A stretch of 64,000 nt of DNA from Clostridium sp. D53t1_180928_C8 (GTDB taxonomy: Bacteria; Bacillota; Clostridia; Clostridiales; Clostridiaceae). The stretch covers positions 1 through 64,000 of the forward strand of contig NZ_JADPEL010000016.1 in NCBI RefSeq assembly GCF_015667795.1, written 5' to 3'. Below are positions 1 through 7,387 of the stretch, one piece after another (within the stretch, counting starts at the first letter, position 1; each line of letters starts with the position of its first letter). The notes beneath the pieces are model-generated. The model did no database searches, had not been told where the DNA came from, and saw only the letters and a program-made list of their open reading frames with translations. Both the position numbers and the translations under genes were made by a program.

Positions 1-149
1 TATTCTTTAGCTACTACATATACTTCATTGATACTTAATAATTTTAATACTATATATAAATCTTTATTTAATTTCCCCATAAAATTTTGAACTAACTCAA
101 CATAATTTTTTTCATGATATGAATCTACAAACTGTAAATTTTTCTCCAT
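1..149 (-). CDS. hypothetical protein, 3' part cut by window edge
   Basis: An open frame starts with ATG at 147-149 and runs to the window edge without a stop (49 codons). It is preceded by a good ribosome binding site, AGGTGATT, whose complement is at 153-160. The visible N-terminus is MEKNLQFVDSYHEKNYVEL, followed by alternating charged and hydrophobic residues suggesting helices. I do not recognise the family. The start is well supported; the function is unknown and the C-terminus lies outside the window. Confidence 0.6.
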   Translation of the reverse strand, partial: MEKNLQFVDSYHEKNYVELVQNFMGKLNKDLYIVLKLLSINEVYVVAKE

Positions 150-390
150 ACTAATCACCTCTATAAATATTATAATTCATTAATTTGTCAATTCTGTTAC
201 AACATCCTTAATTTACCCTTAAATTATTCTTAAATATTATTATTAAATATTATTATTATTTAATAATAATATTTTAATTGTATCTTGTCCTTATACTGTG
301 TATAACATTGCATTAAAAAGTTTTCACAATTTTATTATACAGTATTAATTAACTTTTGTAAACATTTACTCATTTTTTTATACAAATATA

Positions 391-418
391 TTGCCTAATT
401 AATATATTAATTAGGCAA
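391..418 (-). terminator. intrinsic terminator of the 430-1665 gene
   Basis: A perfect 28-bp palindrome whose arm is TTGCCTAATTAATA. On the minus strand it lies just beyond the stop codon of the 411-residue gene and is followed by a T-rich stretch. The rest of 150-390 is very AT-rich and shows no further gene. Confidence 0.75.
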
Positions 419-429
419 CTATTGTTTTA

Positions 430-1665
430 TTATCTTTTTTTTAATCTTAATGTAAATTTTTCTTTAACTCTTGTCCAGATACTTAAATCATCTTCATCTA
501 TATCGTCATCTTCATCTATATAATCATTACCTTTCTCAGGAGTTTCTTTATAATCACTAAACACTCTCTTTTCTTCTTCCCTTATATTAAAATTTGTATG
601 TTCATTTTTATAACAAATTTTATTCTCATGTTTTAAATTATTAATTTCTTCATCAGTAACCTTTTTAATATTAAGACCTAATACATATATAGAGCTTTCT
701 AACATATATAGCTTTTCAGTAGTATTACAATATAAACCTTCAACTAACCTATACTCCATATTTTCTTTTTCTTTAACCCATGCCATTATTGTTATGTTCT
801 CTTGTCCATATTTTAAATCTTTAACAGAATATACTTCTTCAAACGTCATATATGCAATATTAATAATTTTATCTATTATTCTTACTCTTATAATCGTATC
901 TAAGCCTTTAAACAATTTATTATCACTTTTCATTTTATTTGCAATAGTTTCTTTTATGCCTTTATATATAGGATACTCTTTTTCTTTTATTAATCTTTTC
1001 AATAGCGCTACTTCACTATCTTCTGAATTATAGTATTCTTCTATTGATTCATATTTATTAAGTAATCCTTCTAATTTATTATAGAAATACCCTAAATATA
1101 ATAATATTATTTTTTCTTCATTTGTAAAATTAACTTCTACATAGTTTTTATTATCTAATATTGAATTTAAAATATCTAAAACCTTATAATTATTATTTTC
1201 TATAAATGCACTCTTAAGATTTTCAATTAAAGTTATATCATCTTCAATTATTTTTTCACTTTCAACAATATCTATTGCTAACTCTTGATTTAAATTCTCA
1301 TCTTTATTATCTTCATAATTTGTTACTTCTGCTATAAGTTTACTTATTGCTTTGTTTACAAACTCATCATCTTCTGCTTCAACAATCTCAATAGAAATAC
1401 TACTTTCTTCTTTTTTTAAATTGACTTTATTTTCAGAATCAGAATCAATCTTTGTTTCAACTTTGCAATTATCTTCACTTTTAATAGAATTACTAATATT
1501 TTTTCTTAATTCATTTAAATCTAATTTTATCTTCTCTATTTCATCATTGGCTAATTTTAATTTTGCCTTTTGATTTTCTATTTCAATTTCCTTTTCTTCA
1601 ATTATTTTCAATAATTCTCTTCCACTTGTTATTTTTTCATTTAATTTACTTTTCTCTCTCTCCAT
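430..1665 (-). CDS. acidic coiled-coil protein of unknown function
   Basis: 411 residues, no signal peptide or membrane segment. Residues 1-60 are a strongly predicted coiled coil rich in Glu, Lys, Leu and Ile. Residues 60-150 are an acidic low-complexity linker. Residues about 155-340 look globular and helical (containing NYVEVNFTNEEKIILLYLG and YGQENITIMAWVKEKENME). The C-terminus has an acidic run (EDDDIDEDD) followed by a basic tail ending RLKKR. I do not recognise the family. It is probably a single-gene unit with its own terminator. The ATG at 1663-1665 has only a weak purine-rich ribosome binding site, so the start is less certain than the frame. Confidence 0.8.
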   Translation of the reverse strand: MEREKSKLNEKITSGRELLKIIEEKEIEIENQKAKLKLANDEIEKIKLDLNELRKNISNSIKSEDNCKVETKIDSDSENKVNLKKEESSISIEIVEAEDDEFVNKAISKLIAEVTNYEDNKDENLNQELAIDIVESEKIIEDDITLIENLKSAFIENNNYKVLDILNSILDNKNYVEVNFTNEEKIILLYLGYFYNKLEGLLNKYESIEEYYNSEDSEVALLKRLIKEKEYPIYKGIKETIANKMKSDNKLFKGLDTIIRVRIIDKIINIAYMTFEEVYSVKDLKYGQENITIMAWVKEKENMEYRLVEGLYCNTTEKLYMLESSIYVLGLNIKKVTDEEINNLKHENKICYKNEHTNFNIREEEKRVFSDYKETPEKGNDYIDEDDDIDEDDLSIWTRVKEKFTLRLKKR

Positions 1666-1768
1666 CTCTTATCCTACTATCTTTTAAAGTTTATATTTTT
1701 ATAGTTATATTATACCACTAAATTCTACTATAAAGTTACAAAATAGTTACACATTCGCACATTTATTT

Positions 1769-2275
1769 CTATATAATTTTCTCAAAAGCTATTCTTTCAT
1801 TTCCGTCCTCTAGATATATTATCCCACAATATTTAAATCCACTTTTTTCAAGTAATCTCTGCATTGAAATATTATCCTTATGAGTATCTATTTTTATACT
1901 ATTTATATTCTTCTCTTTACATTTTTCTTCTACTAATTTAATTATATTAACTGCAGTTCCTTTCCCTTTAATTTTTTCACTAACTGCAATTCTATGTATA
2001 ACGGCATATTCTCCTATATCCCTTAGCCATTTTCCATCATAAATATTTTTATAACTTTTATCTTCCTCAAAAGAAAGCATTGCTGTTGCTACTATTTTAT
2101 TTTGCTCTTCTAATACATAGCTACTATTACTTTTTATATCATTATATATTGTATCACTATTTGGATATCCATTTTGCCATTGGTCTATTCCATTTCTTTT
2201 GAAGTATTCTTGTGCCTCATTTATTATTTCCATTACATCCTTTATGTCATTTATTGTTGTCTTTCTAAATATCAT
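1769..2275 (-). CDS. GNAT-family N-acetyltransferase
   Basis: 168 residues, the usual single-domain GNAT length. N-terminal MIFRKTTINDIKDVMEIINE is the typical beta1-alpha1 of this fold. The acetyl-CoA pyrophosphate loop is visible as EKIKGKGTAVNIIKLVEEKC (about residues 100-119), and the C-terminal part KSGFKYCGI matches the end of the fold. Family knowledge says it transfers an acetyl group from acetyl-CoA to an amine. The substrate cannot be read from sequence; the resemblance is to small-molecule or ribosomal-protein acetyltransferases. The start has a GGGGAG ribosome binding site. Confidence 0.85.
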   Translation of the reverse strand: MIFRKTTINDIKDVMEIINEAQEYFKRNGIDQWQNGYPNSDTIYNDIKSNSSYVLEEQNKIVATAMLSFEEDKSYKNIYDGKWLRDIGEYAVIHRIAVSEKIKGKGTAVNIIKLVEEKCKEKNINSIKIDTHKDNISMQRLLEKSGFKYCGIIYLEDGNERIAFEKII

Positions 2276-2279
2276 ATTT

Positions 2280-2450
2280 ACTCCCCAATCAAACTATTAT
2301 TTTTTATGTGATAGTTAGTCACTGTAATACTCCCACCTATTTTTAGATATGAGATAAAAACTAGCATACCACTAGATAACGACTTCTAAGCTTAAAGTGT
2401 AGCTAAAGCTCTATGTGAAATTTTGAATTTAATTTATTTTATTATATAAC
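2280..2450. other. unexplained intergenic stretch
   Basis: About 170 bases upstream of the GNAT gene, visibly less AT-biased than the other gaps, with small inverted repeats (CTAG separated by 7 bases at 2352-2366, and a TGATAGTTAGTCA near 2310). Read on the minus strand it holds a possible 14-codon frame starting GTG after AGGTGGGAG. I cannot tell whether it is a leader RNA, a dispersed repeat or a mobile-element remnant. Confidence 0.25.
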
Positions 2451-2451
2451 A

Positions 2452-2476
2452 AAAGAGGGATAAAAGTATCCCCCTT
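2452..2476 (-). terminator. intrinsic terminator of the J-like membrane protein gene
   Basis: Stem GGGATA/TATCCC with a four-base loop just past the stop of the 2486-3517 gene, followed on the minus strand by a short T-run. Confidence 0.65.
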
Positions 2477-2485
2477 AAAGTAATT

Positions 2486-3517
2486 TTAAAACACAAAATT
2501 TTTCAAACTATTATTGATTCCTTGTAATATATTAGGTACTATTTTAACTATATTAGGTAAAAACAATGAAACTACAAATCCTATTCCACAAGCAATAAAT
2601 ATATTATAATTAATTAATTCTTGACCTGTATAAATTTGATATCCATGAATAGCTGCAATAGCAATAACTCCAATTATTATAATTTTTGCTACTACCCATG
2701 ATGATATGCTTATTATTCTACATATAAAAATCAGCATTGATAATATAGCTATTATTGGTAATGAAATTATCTTTAATGGAATTAACAGTATATTTAAAAT
2801 CCCATTAGAAGCTTTTTTTTCTTTAACTATAACCCTTTTATTAGAATTTCTATTTGTTGTACGTCTGCTGTCTCTGTCTCTGTCTCTGTCTCTGTCTCTG
2901 TCTCTGTCTCTGTCTCTGTCATTATATTCTTTATCACTTTTGCTTACATTATTTTTTTTAGATGAATTGTTTTTTCTTTGATTACTGCTCTTCTTATTTT
3001 TAGAGTTATTTTTTTGTCTTATCTTTTTTATAATTTTTTCATCAAAATCTTCTTCATCATATTCTTCATTATCAAAAAGTCTATCGCAATCCTCAAAATC
3101 TTCTTTTGATTTAAATATAACTTTTTCCTCTTCCAATTTATTATATTGAATTAAAGATTCTCTTAATATTTCTTCCCTGCTCATTAAAACTGTAGCTGCA
3201 TAACTGTCTTCTATGTTTTCAGAATCATATTTAATGACTTCTTCTGTTTCTGTAATATCGGCTGATTTCTCTTTAATTTTATTATTTTTAAATAAAGCAC
3301 TTACTTCTTCATCAAATATTTCTTCTTGTTGGTCTTTTACTATAGCTTCTTTATAAATTAATGCATCATATGCTTCTTTAAACAAATCTAGGAATTTATC
3401 TAATCTTTTTTCATCTTTTACTTCTAATTTAAATAATTTAACTTGTTTTTCATATGCTTGTCTAATTTCTTCTTGTGTAGCATTTTCTTTAATGCCTAAA
3501 ACTTTATAGTAATTCAT
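2486..3517 (-). CDS. degenerate J-domain membrane protein with Arg-Asp repeat
   Basis: 343 residues. Residues 1-55 align with a J domain (NYYKVLGIKENATQEEIRQA then a helix ending FKEAYDALI). The HPD tripeptide that activates Hsp70 ATPase is missing: the loop reads LFKLEVKDEK. Residues 55-160 are acidic. Residues 160-235 are basic, Lys/Asn/Arg-rich, and contain Asp followed by eight Arg-Asp pairs. The C-terminal third has about three hydrophobic segments (from ILNILLIPLKI to FVVSLFLPNIVKIVPNIL). The layout suggests a membrane-anchored J-like protein with a cytoplasmic charged region. Without HPD it should not stimulate DnaK in the classical way. The start has a GGGAGG ribosome binding site; single-gene unit. 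Confidence 0.85.
   Translation of the reverse strand: MNYYKVLGIKENATQEEIRQAYEKQVKLFKLEVKDEKRLDKFLDLFKEAYDALIYKEAIVKDQQEEIFDEEVSALFKNNKIKEKSADITETEEVIKYDSENIEDSYAATVLMSREEILRESLIQYNKLEEEKVIFKSKEDFEDCDRLFDNEEYDEEDFDEKIIKKIRQKNNSKNKKSSNQRKNNSSKKNNVSKSDKEYNDRDRDRDRDRDRDRDRDSRRTTNRNSNKRVIVKEKKASNGILNILLIPLKIISLPIIAILSMLIFICRIISISSWVVAKIIIIGVIAIAAIHGYQIYTGQELINYNIFIACGIGFVVSLFLPNIVKIVPNILQGINNSLKNFVF
2870..2920 (-). repeat. hexanucleotide microsatellite, coding (Arg-Asp)8
   Basis: A pure tandem run of TCTCTG on the plus strand, eight units, lying inside the J-like gene. On the coding strand it reads GACAGA, giving alternating Asp and Arg. The unit is six bases, so gain or loss of units keeps the reading frame and only changes the length of the charged repeat. 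Confidence 0.95.
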
Positions 3518-3654
3518 CTATTAGCCTCCCATACTTGCTTATTTATGAGATTTTTATTATTTATTATATAAATCCCATATTTTTTGTATATTACTGATTA
3601 TATCAATTTTATTCTCAAGCCACAAATAGTACATATATCCAAAATTTAAGGCAC

Positions 3655-3687
3655 AAAAAAAGAAGTAGTCCCCCTACTCCTTTTTTT
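3655..3687. terminator. intrinsic terminator, possibly bidirectional
   Basis: A-run, then GAAGTAG, a short C-rich loop, CTACTCC and a T-run. It lies 36 bases past the stop of the 83-residue membrane protein gene and upstream of the J-like gene, so it mainly serves the former. Confidence 0.6.
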
Positions 3688-3722
3688 AGCATTCTATGAC
3701 ATATATTTTTTATAGTTTGCTA

Positions 3723-3974
3723 TTAACTAAATACTACTATAAATAATACAACTGCTATAAGGTATAAAGCTAAGACTATACCACACATTATTAATTGTGC
3801 TTGAAAATATGTTTTCTTACTTCTATTTACATTTGATCCAAAGGCCCAAACAAACATTAATACTATATTAACTATTGGAATAAGCATTAATAAAAATGTT
3901 CCTATCCATTTTCCTACCGTCATATGCTCATCATCATATTTATTTATTCTTATATTATTATAATTATTTTCCAA
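3723..3974 (-). CDS. small two-helix membrane protein
   Basis: 83 residues. A hydrophilic N-terminus of about 20 residues is followed by two hydrophobic segments (GTFLLMLIPIVNIVLMFVW at about 26-44, and LIMCGIVLALYLIAVVLFIV at about 61-80), separated by a basic loop (NVNRSKK). I do not recognise a specific family, although small membrane proteins of this shape are common in clostridia. The start is TTG at 3972-3974, chosen because a strong GGGGGA ribosome binding site lies about eight bases upstream and no ATG fits better. Confidence 0.7.
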   Translation of the reverse strand: MENNYNNIRINKYDDEHMTVGKWIGTFLLMLIPIVNIVLMFVWAFGSNVNRSKKTYFQAQLIMCGIVLALYLIAVVLFIVVFS

Positions 3975-4057
3975 ACTGAATCCCCCTTTTGTATATCTTC
4001 ATCGTCTTATGTCATATTATGTACTTCATTCTTATATATTAACATTTTATTTTTATT

Positions 4058-4078
4058 TTGTTAATGCTTTATTAACAA
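4058..4078. promoter_or_regulatory. inverted repeat upstream of ldh, possible redox operator
   Basis: Arms TTGTTAAT and ATTAACAA separated by five bases, 47 bases upstream of the ldh -35 box. The half-site TTGTTAA is that of the NADH-responsive repressor Rex, but the classical Rex site has a four-base spacer between TTGTTAA and TTAACAA, against seven here. The symmetry is clear; the assignment is inference. Confidence 0.4.
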
Positions 4079-4124
4079 TTTCCCGACATTATATGCAATT
4101 TTGTCATATTAAAGTAAAATATGG

Positions 4125-4153
4125 TTGATTTTCGTTTTTAGTAAGTCTATAAT
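4125..4153 (+). promoter_or_regulatory. sigma-A-type promoter of ldh
   Basis: TTGATT at 4125-4130 and TATAAT at 4148-4153 with a 17-base spacer. This leaves a 5' untranslated region of about 85 bases before ldh. Confidence 0.65.
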
Positions 4154-4247
4154 GTAATTATTAGTTAATAATAATTATTTCCTATGTATATAATATATTT
4201 TTTTAAAATAGAAAATACTATATATATTAATTAAACGAGGTGAAATT

Positions 4248-5186
4248 ATGAGTAAAATATCAATAATTGGAGCAGGTGCAATAGGTGCTACAACTGCATT
4301 TGCATTATTACAAAAAGGAATAGCACGAGAAATTGTAATTAATGATATAAATCAAGAAAAGGCTCTAGGAGAAGTATTAGATTTAATGCACGGTAGCTCT
4401 TTATGCAGACCTTGTAATGTTACTTTAGGTACTTTAGAAGATACTAAAGATTCAGATATAATAATAATAACTGCTGGTTCACCACAAAAACCTGGTGAAA
4501 CTAGATTAGATTTAGTAGATAAAAATTATGCTATATTTAAAAGTTTTATCCCAAAACTTGCTGAATTAAGTCCAAATTCAATTCTACTAGTAGTATCTAA
4601 CCCTGTAGATGTTCTTTCATATATGACATATAAGCTTTCTGGATTCCCAAAAGAAAGAGTAATAGGTTCTGGTACAGTCTTAGATACAGCAAGACTTAGA
4701 AGCTTGCTTGGAAAATACTTTGGAATTGATGGAAGAAATGTAGAAGGATATGTTCTTGGTGAACATGGTGATAGTGAATTCGTAACATGGTCATCATTAA
4801 TGATTGGAAGTATACCAGTAAAAAGCTTCTCTGAACAAAATTCTATATCTTGGGATAAAGAAACTGAAAATGTTATAGCTGAAGACGTTAAAAACTGTGC
4901 TTATGAAGTTATTAAGAGAAAAGGTGCTACTGCATTCGCCGTTGCTATAGCTCTTGAAAGAATTGTTGAAGCTATAATTAGAGATGAAAGAAGTATATTA
5001 ACTGTTTCTACTTTATTAAATGACTACTATGGTGTTAATGATGCTTATTTAAGCGTTCCTACTATTCTCGGAAGAAATGGAGTAGAAAAAGTATTAAATA
5101 TTCAATTATCTCCTAATGAAGAAGATAAATTTGTTTCATCAGCTAATTTAATGAAAGAATATATAGATAGAATTAATAATAAATAA
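4248..5186 (+). CDS. ldh: L-lactate dehydrogenase
   Basis: 312 residues, the normal length for NAD-dependent L-lactate dehydrogenase, which reduces pyruvate to lactate and regenerates NAD+ in fermentation. The N-terminal Rossmann motif is GAGAIG (Gly8, Gly10, Gly13). The substrate-specificity loop reads AGSPQKPGETRLDL with Gln at about residue 80, the lactate-type residue where malate dehydrogenases carry Arg. The catalytic His lies in GEHGDSE (about residue 173). The ATG at 4248 follows a GAGGTGAAA ribosome binding site. It is a single-gene unit between its own promoter and a strong terminator. The dyad upstream at 4058-4078 may make it redox-responsive. Confidence 0.96.
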   Translation: MSKISIIGAGAIGATTAFALLQKGIAREIVINDINQEKALGEVLDLMHGSSLCRPCNVTLGTLEDTKDSDIIIITAGSPQKPGETRLDLVDKNYAIFKSFIPKLAELSPNSILLVVSNPVDVLSYMTYKLSGFPKERVIGSGTVLDTARLRSLLGKYFGIDGRNVEGYVLGEHGDSEFVTWSSLMIGSIPVKSFSEQNSISWDKETENVIAEDVKNCAYEVIKRKGATAFAVAIALERIVEAIIRDERSILTVSTLLNDYYGVNDAYLSVPTILGRNGVEKVLNIQLSPNEEDKFVSSANLMKEYIDRINNK

Positions 5187-5193
5187 AATCAAT

Positions 5194-5225
5194 AAAAACT
5201 GTATCATAATTTTGATACAGTTTTT
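5194..5225 (+). terminator. intrinsic terminator of ldh
   Basis: AAAAACTGTATCA and its complement with a short loop, followed by a T-run, eight bases past the ldh stop codon. It may also serve the convergent 5284-7095 gene. Confidence 0.8.
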
Positions 5226-5283
5226 ATTAATTTAAGCTTAATTATATATTAAAACAATTTATTTTAATCTACAAAAATAAATC

Positions 5284-7095
5284 CTATAAAACTCTTCTTG
5301 CTCTCCCAATAGAACCCCATGGAACATCCACTATTCTTATTGTTTTTCCTGAGTTTGGTGATTCAATCCATTGACCATTTCCTACATACATACCAACATG
5401 TCCTAAATTGCTATAGAATAATAAATCTCCTGGTTGTACACTGTCTAATGATACTTCTACCCCACTATTTATTTGATCATAAGTGGTTCTTCCGATACTT
5501 ATATTAGCCTTACTAAATCCCCATTGCATAAATCCAGAACAGTCAAACATTCTTAAACCACTATCAACATATTGATATAAAGTGTCATACTTTCCAGCTG
5601 CAGCGTAATCTGGGAATCTATTTTTTAATGATTGTATTGATGAATTAGTAATTAACTCTCCAGATCCACCATATGCATATGGTGATCCAATATGTGATTT
5701 TAATTCTGAAAGTACAATATTATATGCATTAGAAACAGATTCACTACTATTATTATTGTTATTATTTCCATTATTAGTATCGTTCCCATTAGATATCCTT
5801 ATATAATCTGAACTTACATATCCTGTTGATCCCTTAAAATTAATCTTATACCAATTTCCTTCTTTTCCTGTTATATTAACTTTTTCATTATTTAATAAAT
5901 ACCCTAATACTAATGAATTTGAAGAAGGCTGCTGTCTTACTCTTAAGTTAGAAGAAATATTTGTAACAATTCCTATTTCATTCATTGCTTCTGATGAACT
6001 ATTATTATCATTTGATGTATTATTTCCACTATTTGATTCTGAAGATGGTTTATTGTCTGTTATATAATCCTTATGAACATAAGCATATGCTGAATTATAT
6101 TTAATTTTATACCAACTTCCTGTTTCTCCAATTATATTTACAGAATTACCTGAATATAAGGTTCCTAAAATTGTAGAACTAGTAGACGCTTCCTGACGAA
6201 CTCTAAGACCTCCACTACTCACATTATAAACATATCCTGTTTTATTAACTTCTGTTTCTGAAGAACTATTATTATCATTTGATGTATCATTTCCACTATT
6301 TGATTCTGAAGATGGTTTATTGTCTGTTATATAATCCTTATGAACATACGCATATGATGAATTATATTTAATTTTATACCAACTTCCTGTTTCTCCAATT
6401 ATATTTACAGAATTACCTGAATATAAAGTTCCTAAAACTGTAGAACTAGTAGATGCTTCCTGACGAACTCTAAGACCTCCACTACTCACATTATAAACAT
6501 ATCCCATTTTATTAACTTCTGTTTCTGAAGAACTATTATTCTCTGAACTATTTCCATCATTACTCGAAGCGCCATTAACAGTTATATAATCTTTACTTAC
6601 ATACCCGTATCCATCATTGTATTGTATTTTATACCATGATCCTTCTGTTCCAACTATACTTACTTCAGTATTATTAGTAATGTAACCTAATATTGATGAG
6701 TTTGTAGAAGCTCCACTTCTTACCCTTAAATTTGTAGATACATTATATACCTTACCTTTTGTTGATACTGCTGAAGATGCCGTAACTTCCTTTACATAAT
6801 CTCCATGAACATAACCAGTAATTCCATTGTACTTAATTTGATACCAGCTTCCGCTTTTAGAAATAATATCAAATGTACTTCCATTCCTAATAGTTCCTAA
6901 TACAGATGAATTAGTATTTGCCTCTTCTCTAATTCTTAAAGTTGAAGTTACATTAATAACTTGTCCCTTGCTTATTGAAGCTACCGATATTCCGCTATTT
7001 AATTCTGTGGCATTAGCTGGAATAGATTTAATAGTTAAAATAGTTCCAACCACCCCAGAAATAGCAATTATTTTTTTTAGCTTTCTCTTCTGCAT
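5284..7095 (-). CDS. secreted NlpC/P60 cell-wall peptidase with five SH3b domains
   Basis: 603 residues. A signal peptide covers about residues 1-30 (basic start, hydrophobic core, then IPANATE). Five bacterial SH3 domains follow, each with the LRVR...S..LG...G..V.I....G.WYKI.Y....GYV..DYI pattern, separated by Ser/Asn/Gly-rich linkers. Domains 3 and 4 are almost identical. The C-terminal domain (about 460-603) is NlpC/P60: catalytic Cys in FDCSGFMQWG, His in GHVGMYVG, and PGDLLFY. This family cleaves D-gamma-glutamyl-diaminopimelate bonds in peptidoglycan stem peptides, and SH3b domains bind the wall. Likely role: cell separation or wall turnover. Monocistronic; the linkers and duplication may vary in copy number. 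Confidence 0.93.
   Translation of the reverse strand: MQKRKLKKIIAISGVVGTILTIKSIPANATELNSGISVASISKGQVINVTSTLRIREEANTNSSVLGTIRNGSTFDIISKSGSWYQIKYNGITGYVHGDYVKEVTASSAVSTKGKVYNVSTNLRVRSGASTNSSILGYITNNTEVSIVGTEGSWYKIQYNDGYGYVSKDYITVNGASSNDGNSSENNSSSETEVNKMGYVYNVSSGGLRVRQEASTSSTVLGTLYSGNSVNIIGETGSWYKIKYNSSYAYVHKDYITDNKPSSESNSGNDTSNDNNSSSETEVNKTGYVYNVSSGGLRVRQEASTSSTILGTLYSGNSVNIIGETGSWYKIKYNSAYAYVHKDYITDNKPSSESNSGNNTSNDNNSSSEAMNEIGIVTNISSNLRVRQQPSSNSLVLGYLLNNEKVNITGKEGNWYKINFKGSTGYVSSDYIRISNGNDTNNGNNNNNNSSESVSNAYNIVLSELKSHIGSPYAYGGSGELITNSSIQSLKNRFPDYAAAGKYDTLYQYVDSGLRMFDCSGFMQWGFSKANISIGRTTYDQINSGVEVSLDSVQPGDLLFYSNLGHVGMYVGNGQWIESPNSGKTIRIVDVPWGSIGRARRVL
5990..6523 (-). repeat. near-identical 267-bp direct repeat, two copies
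   Basis: Two adjacent copies of a 267-bp unit (89 codons), each coding one linker plus one SH3b domain (domains 3 and 4 of the NlpC/P60 protein). Only scattered third-position and a few amino-acid differences separate them, which points to recent in-frame duplication or ongoing gene conversion. Confidence 0.9.
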
Positions 7096-7286
7096 ATTTT
7101 TTCACATCCCCACCTATTTAAATATATATTTTGACATAATAAATTATATATTTTTTTAGAATAATTTTCTATATTTTTCATTAATTTTTCATGTTTTTAT
7201 CATTTTTTGATGCTTTTGTCATTATTTTTAATTTTTATATAAATTTTCCATACACTTTAAAACTTATATTTAAATTAAATAAAATT

Positions 7287-7332
7287 AAGAATAGCCCTTT
7301 TATTACAAATATTTTGTATTAGGCTATTCTTA
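7287..7332 (-). terminator. intrinsic terminator of pncB
   Basis: Arms AAGAATAGCC and GGCTATTCTT around a 26-base AT-rich loop, followed on the minus strand by a T-rich run, downstream of the pncB stop. The remainder of 7096-7387 is AT-rich and holds the NlpC/P60 gene's upstream region with no other gene. Confidence 0.75.
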
Positions 7333-7387
7333 ATAATTTTTCAATATACTTTTCTGATATCTAAATAAATTTATTTACTAATTTCAT

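Noticed and set aside
2280-2330. 14-codon GTG frame upstream of the GNAT gene
   Set aside because: Its end overlaps the GNAT ribosome binding site and there is no clear promoter; too weak to list as a gene.
2706-2981. Plus-strand frame over the hexanucleotide repeat, coding a Leu-Ser run
   Set aside because: It is the antisense of the J-like gene and arises from the TCTCTG repeat; no ribosome binding site.
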